From contig JAQUJQ010000041.1 of NCBI GenBank assembly GCA_028680875.1, forward strand, positions 1-10,586: a stretch of DNA of 10,586 bases. Direction: 5' to 3'. Every line of letters begins with the position of its first letter. Position 1 is the stretch's first letter. Both the position numbers and the translations under genes were made by a program. The DNA is from Eubacteriales bacterium. Its GTDB lineage: Bacteria; Bacillota; Clostridia; Peptostreptococcales; Anaerovoracaceae. The notes beneath the pieces were generated by a model. That model saw nothing but the letters and a program-made list of their open reading frames with translations, did not search any database and was not told the origin of the DNA. Below are positions 8,828-10,586 of the stretch, in pieces.

Positions 8828-8858
8828 ATTGCGGATTGGCGTTTATTTTATACATTTG
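8828..8858 (+). promoter_or_regulatory. Candidate Bacteroidota-type promoter of the calpain-like protease gene
   Basis: TACATTTG at 8851-8858 is a full match to the -7 consensus TAnnTTTG. ATTG at 8828-8831 is a three-of-four match to the -33 TTTG, with a 19-bp spacer. Transcription would begin near 8862-8866, leaving a leader of about a dozen bases before the ATG at 8877. This is the main reason for placing the start there rather than at the in-frame ATG at 8727, which lies upstream of the promoter. Confidence 0.65.
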
Positions 8859-8876
8859 ACAACGAAAAATCGAAAT

Positions 8877-10415
8877 ATGTTAAAGAAAGCAAACCCAATC
8901 CCCACTTCAATACTTCTATTTTTACTGTCATTCATTGCCTCTTGTAGTCCGGAAGAAGAGCTTAATGCACTAAAACCATTTTCAGCTCAAGTGAGCGATA
9001 ATAAAGCAAACATGCCCGCAGGGGGTGGTATAATAACCATTCAGTATAATAATTTCACTTTAGGAAATGATGTAAGCAGAATAGTTGACAAGCGTCCAGA
9101 TACCAAGGTTGAATTGCCTCACACCTCTTTCTATATTATTTGGGCCTGCAACAACAAATCCAGGATTAATCAATACTCCTTAACATCGGCAAAGGATGAT
9201 CCCGAAAGCGATCCGAAGGCTTGGAGACTCTCAGGATCCAATGACAATAACAACTGGACTTTGCTCAATGAACAATCCAATCAGAATTTTGAATCACGTG
9301 GTGAAGTGAAGATTTACACAATTGTAAATGAGAGAGAATACAAATATTATAAGCTTGACATAAAAGGAAATCACGGTGGCCCTGCAACGCATATAGCGGA
9401 ATGGGCAATGACTGTTGTTTACACCGATATTGATGACCTTATGCATCTTTCATCAGGATCATCATACTCATCCATTACCCCGATGGGCAATCACTATGCA
9501 AACAGGCACGTGACCACTGCTGAAGATGTCACATGGCTTTTGGATCCTACCAATGAACCACCCGCACCAGCTTCGGCTTCGCATCTCAAACTGAAAGAAT
9601 TTCCGGTTAAACTTTATCCCTTCGGCAAACCTTCCCCAGCCGATGTGAATCAACACGCAATTGGCAACTGCGGTGGGATTGCTGCAATGGCTTCAATGGC
9701 ATATCAGTACCCCAATTTCGTGAAATCACTCATAAAAGTGAATGTTGACAATACTTACACTGTGAGCATGTTCGATCCGCAGGGGAAGCCCATAAAAGTG
9801 ACAGTTACCAATAAATTTCTTACAGGCGATGACCGGAATATTGATGCTGTTTCCGGTAAAGAGAATGCAGCTACATGGGCTACCGTGCTTGAAAAAGCGG
9901 TAATGAAATACAATGTTGTTTACAAAGTAAATCCTGATATAGGAGGCATTGGCAGCGAACACGTTCCACCGCTCTTTACGGGTGATGGCAACAGCTTTGC
10001 GTTCAGTCCCGGAAAACTCACAGGCAGAGAGCTCGCGCGCGTGGCACGCGTGTGTCTTGATCAGGGCTATTTTGTCGTGGGCGGTTTTAACAAGAGTGAC
10101 CTGCCCCTTGACAATAGCAAGACGGTTACGGCACATGCTTATACAATCATGCATTCTACCGATCCCAACGCCCTCTTTGTAATGCGTAATCCTTGGGGTG
10201 GAAATCCTGATGTTGATGGCAGATATGACGGTGTGCTCAATATACCCAATAACAATATGATGCCACCTACAATCGACTTTAGAATCACACATCCCGGCAT
10301 TGCAAAAGACTTTGGTGATGATAAAGCAATACCCTATATTCCTCCTACATTAACCGGCCAGGCCACAAAGATGAGAGTTGCGAACTATTTATTCAATCCA
10401 CAACCGATCAATTAA
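8877..10415 (+). CDS. Calpain-like (C2) cysteine protease lipoprotein with discoidin-like domain
   Basis: A 512-residue predicted lipoprotein. Residues 1-23 form a signal peptide with lipobox FIASC (Cys23), followed by SPEEE, an acidic patch resembling a Bacteroidota surface-export signal. Residues about 35-185 look like a discoidin (F5/8 type C) domain: SRIVDKRPDTKVEL, then KAWRLSGSNDNNNWTLL, ending ATHIAEWAMTVVY. Residues about 240-480 are calpain-like: QHAIGNCGG holds Gln259 and Cys265 at the same six-residue spacing as the oxyanion Gln and nucleophile of calpains; TWATVLEKAVMKY matches the calpain 'LLEKAYAK' helix; VTAHAYTIM gives His420; MRNPWGG gives Asn438. All catalytic residues are therefore present. 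The Trp that normally follows the Cys is replaced by Gly. It probably cleaves protein at the cell surface, with the discoidin domain binding glycan or protein. Open frame extends to 8727, but that part encodes no signal peptide at its start and overlies the promoter. The substrate is unknown. Confidence 0.88.
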   Translation: MLKKANPIPTSILLFLLSFIASCSPEEELNALKPFSAQVSDNKANMPAGGGIITIQYNNFTLGNDVSRIVDKRPDTKVELPHTSFYIIWACNNKSRINQYSLTSAKDDPESDPKAWRLSGSNDNNNWTLLNEQSNQNFESRGEVKIYTIVNEREYKYYKLDIKGNHGGPATHIAEWAMTVVYTDIDDLMHLSSGSSYSSITPMGNHYANRHVTTAEDVTWLLDPTNEPPAPASASHLKLKEFPVKLYPFGKPSPADVNQHAIGNCGGIAAMASMAYQYPNFVKSLIKVNVDNTYTVSMFDPQGKPIKVTVTNKFLTGDDRNIDAVSGKENAATWATVLEKAVMKYNVVYKVNPDIGGIGSEHVPPLFTGDGNSFAFSPGKLTGRELARVARVCLDQGYFVVGGFNKSDLPLDNSKTVTAHAYTIMHSTDPNALFVMRNPWGGNPDVDGRYDGVLNIPNNNMMPPTIDFRITHPGIAKDFGDDKAIPYIPPTLTGQATKMRVANYLFNPQPIN

Positions 10416-10451
10416 TCGGATTATAAGTTTAGCGTAATAACACGGAAAATA

Positions 10452-10586
10452 ATGGCATATAACGAACTTTTTGCCCGTACTGAACTGCTCGTCGGATCTG
10501 CCGCGATGAAACTGATTGCCTCGAGTAAAGTGATCCTTTTTGGTGTGGGGGGCGTGGGCAGCTGGTGTGCCGAAGCACTGATCCGC
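10452..10586 (+). CDS. tcdA: tRNA threonylcarbamoyladenosine dehydratase TcdA, N-terminal fragment
   Basis: The first 45 codons are present; the gene runs off the right edge. The translation begins MAYNELFARTELLVGSAAM and continues to the nucleotide-binding motif GVGGVGS (residues 31-37) followed by WCAEALIR. This opening, with the GxGGxGS loop directly after a short helix, is characteristic of TcdA (also called CsdL or YgdL) within the ThiF/MoeB/E1-like family. TcdA uses ATP to cyclise the carboxylate of N6-threonylcarbamoyladenosine at position 37 of ANN-decoding tRNAs, forming ct6A. The start lies 36 bp after the protease stop on the same strand with no convincing terminator between, so read-through is possible. 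TcdA is a housekeeping function and is not obviously tied to the susCD locus. Other E1-like proteins are less likely given the FARTELLVG opening. Confidence 0.9.
   Translation, partial: MAYNELFARTELLVGSAAMKLIASSKVILFGVGGVGSWCAEALIR

Larger units (their letters stand above)
8656..8876. promoter_or_regulatory. Divergent intergenic region between susC-like and protease genes
   Basis: This 221-bp, strongly AT-rich spacer separates two divergent start codons. It holds a candidate promoter for each direction, with the two -33 elements about 66 bp apart. An imperfect direct repeat sharing AAATTCAAA occurs at 8700-8708 and 8753-8761, 53 bp apart (about five helical turns); the second copy covers the -33 element of the susC promoter. 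The leader from the susC promoter to its ATG is roughly 68 nt. I see no riboswitch and no gene on either strand. Confidence 0.7.

Noticed and set aside
9726..10292. A 188-codon open frame on the - strand opposite the protease
   Set aside because: The + strand frame contains the conserved calpain catalytic motifs; the antisense product has unusual composition (rich in His, Ile and Cys) and no family features.
10404..10419. Small inverted repeat CCGAT/ATCGG across the protease stop codon as a terminator
   Set aside because: The stem is only 5 bp and no T-run follows, so I do not call it a terminator.
10424..10431. TAAGTTTA as a -7 box for tcdA
   Set aside because: It matches seven of eight positions, but no TTTG-like element lies 19-21 bp upstream, so a promoter is not supported.
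1..10586. Insertion sequences, CRISPR arrays, tRNA or rRNA genes, phage or integrase genes
   Set aside because: No transposase or integrase motifs, regularly spaced repeats, or RNA-gene cloverleaf signatures were seen on either strand.

Overview
The window reads as chromosomal DNA of a Bacteroidota bacterium, most likely of the order Bacteroidales. The evidence is a complete SusC/SusD outer-membrane pair, lipoproteins with Bacteroidota accessory domains, moderately AT-rich spacers, few Shine-Dalgarno sites, and promoters matching the Bacteroides -33 TTTG / -7 TAnnTTTG pattern. I cannot name the genus from sequence alone.

Layout, left to right. Positions 1-169 hold the C-terminal end of a rubrerythrin on the + strand, followed by a strong intrinsic terminator (212-247). 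Positions 342-8655 hold a four-gene operon on the - strand, transcribed right to left: a SusC-like TonB-dependent transporter (5503-8655), a SusD-like substrate-binding lipoprotein (3505-5484), a DUF4959/DUF5126/DUF5000-type lipoprotein ending in a discoidin-like domain (2166-3479), and a DUF4998-type lipoprotein (342-2141). Gaps between these genes are only 18-25 bp. Across a 221-bp AT-rich divergent promoter region, a + strand gene (8877-10415) encodes a lipoprotein with an N-terminal discoidin-like domain and a C-terminal calpain-like (family C2) cysteine protease domain carrying the expected Gln, Cys, His and Asn. At the right edge (10452 onward) is the start of tcdA, the tRNA t6A dehydratase. 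The rubrerythrin and tcdA ends look like ordinary housekeeping flanks around an accessory insert.

How the genes may work together. SusC and SusD should form an outer-membrane import complex for an oligomeric nutrient, and the two further lipoproteins look like surface binding proteins of the same locus. No glycoside hydrolase, polysaccharide lyase, sulfatase or regulator (HTCS, SusR, sigma/anti-sigma) lies in the window. The only degradative enzyme is the divergently transcribed protease. This permits, but does not prove, a role in capturing a glycoprotein, proteoglycan or peptide rather than a plain polysaccharide. The most notable items are the calpain-discoidin lipoprotein, its unusual Cys-Gly-Gly active-site sequence, the back-to-back promoters, and the related N-terminal stalks of the two accessory lipoproteins.
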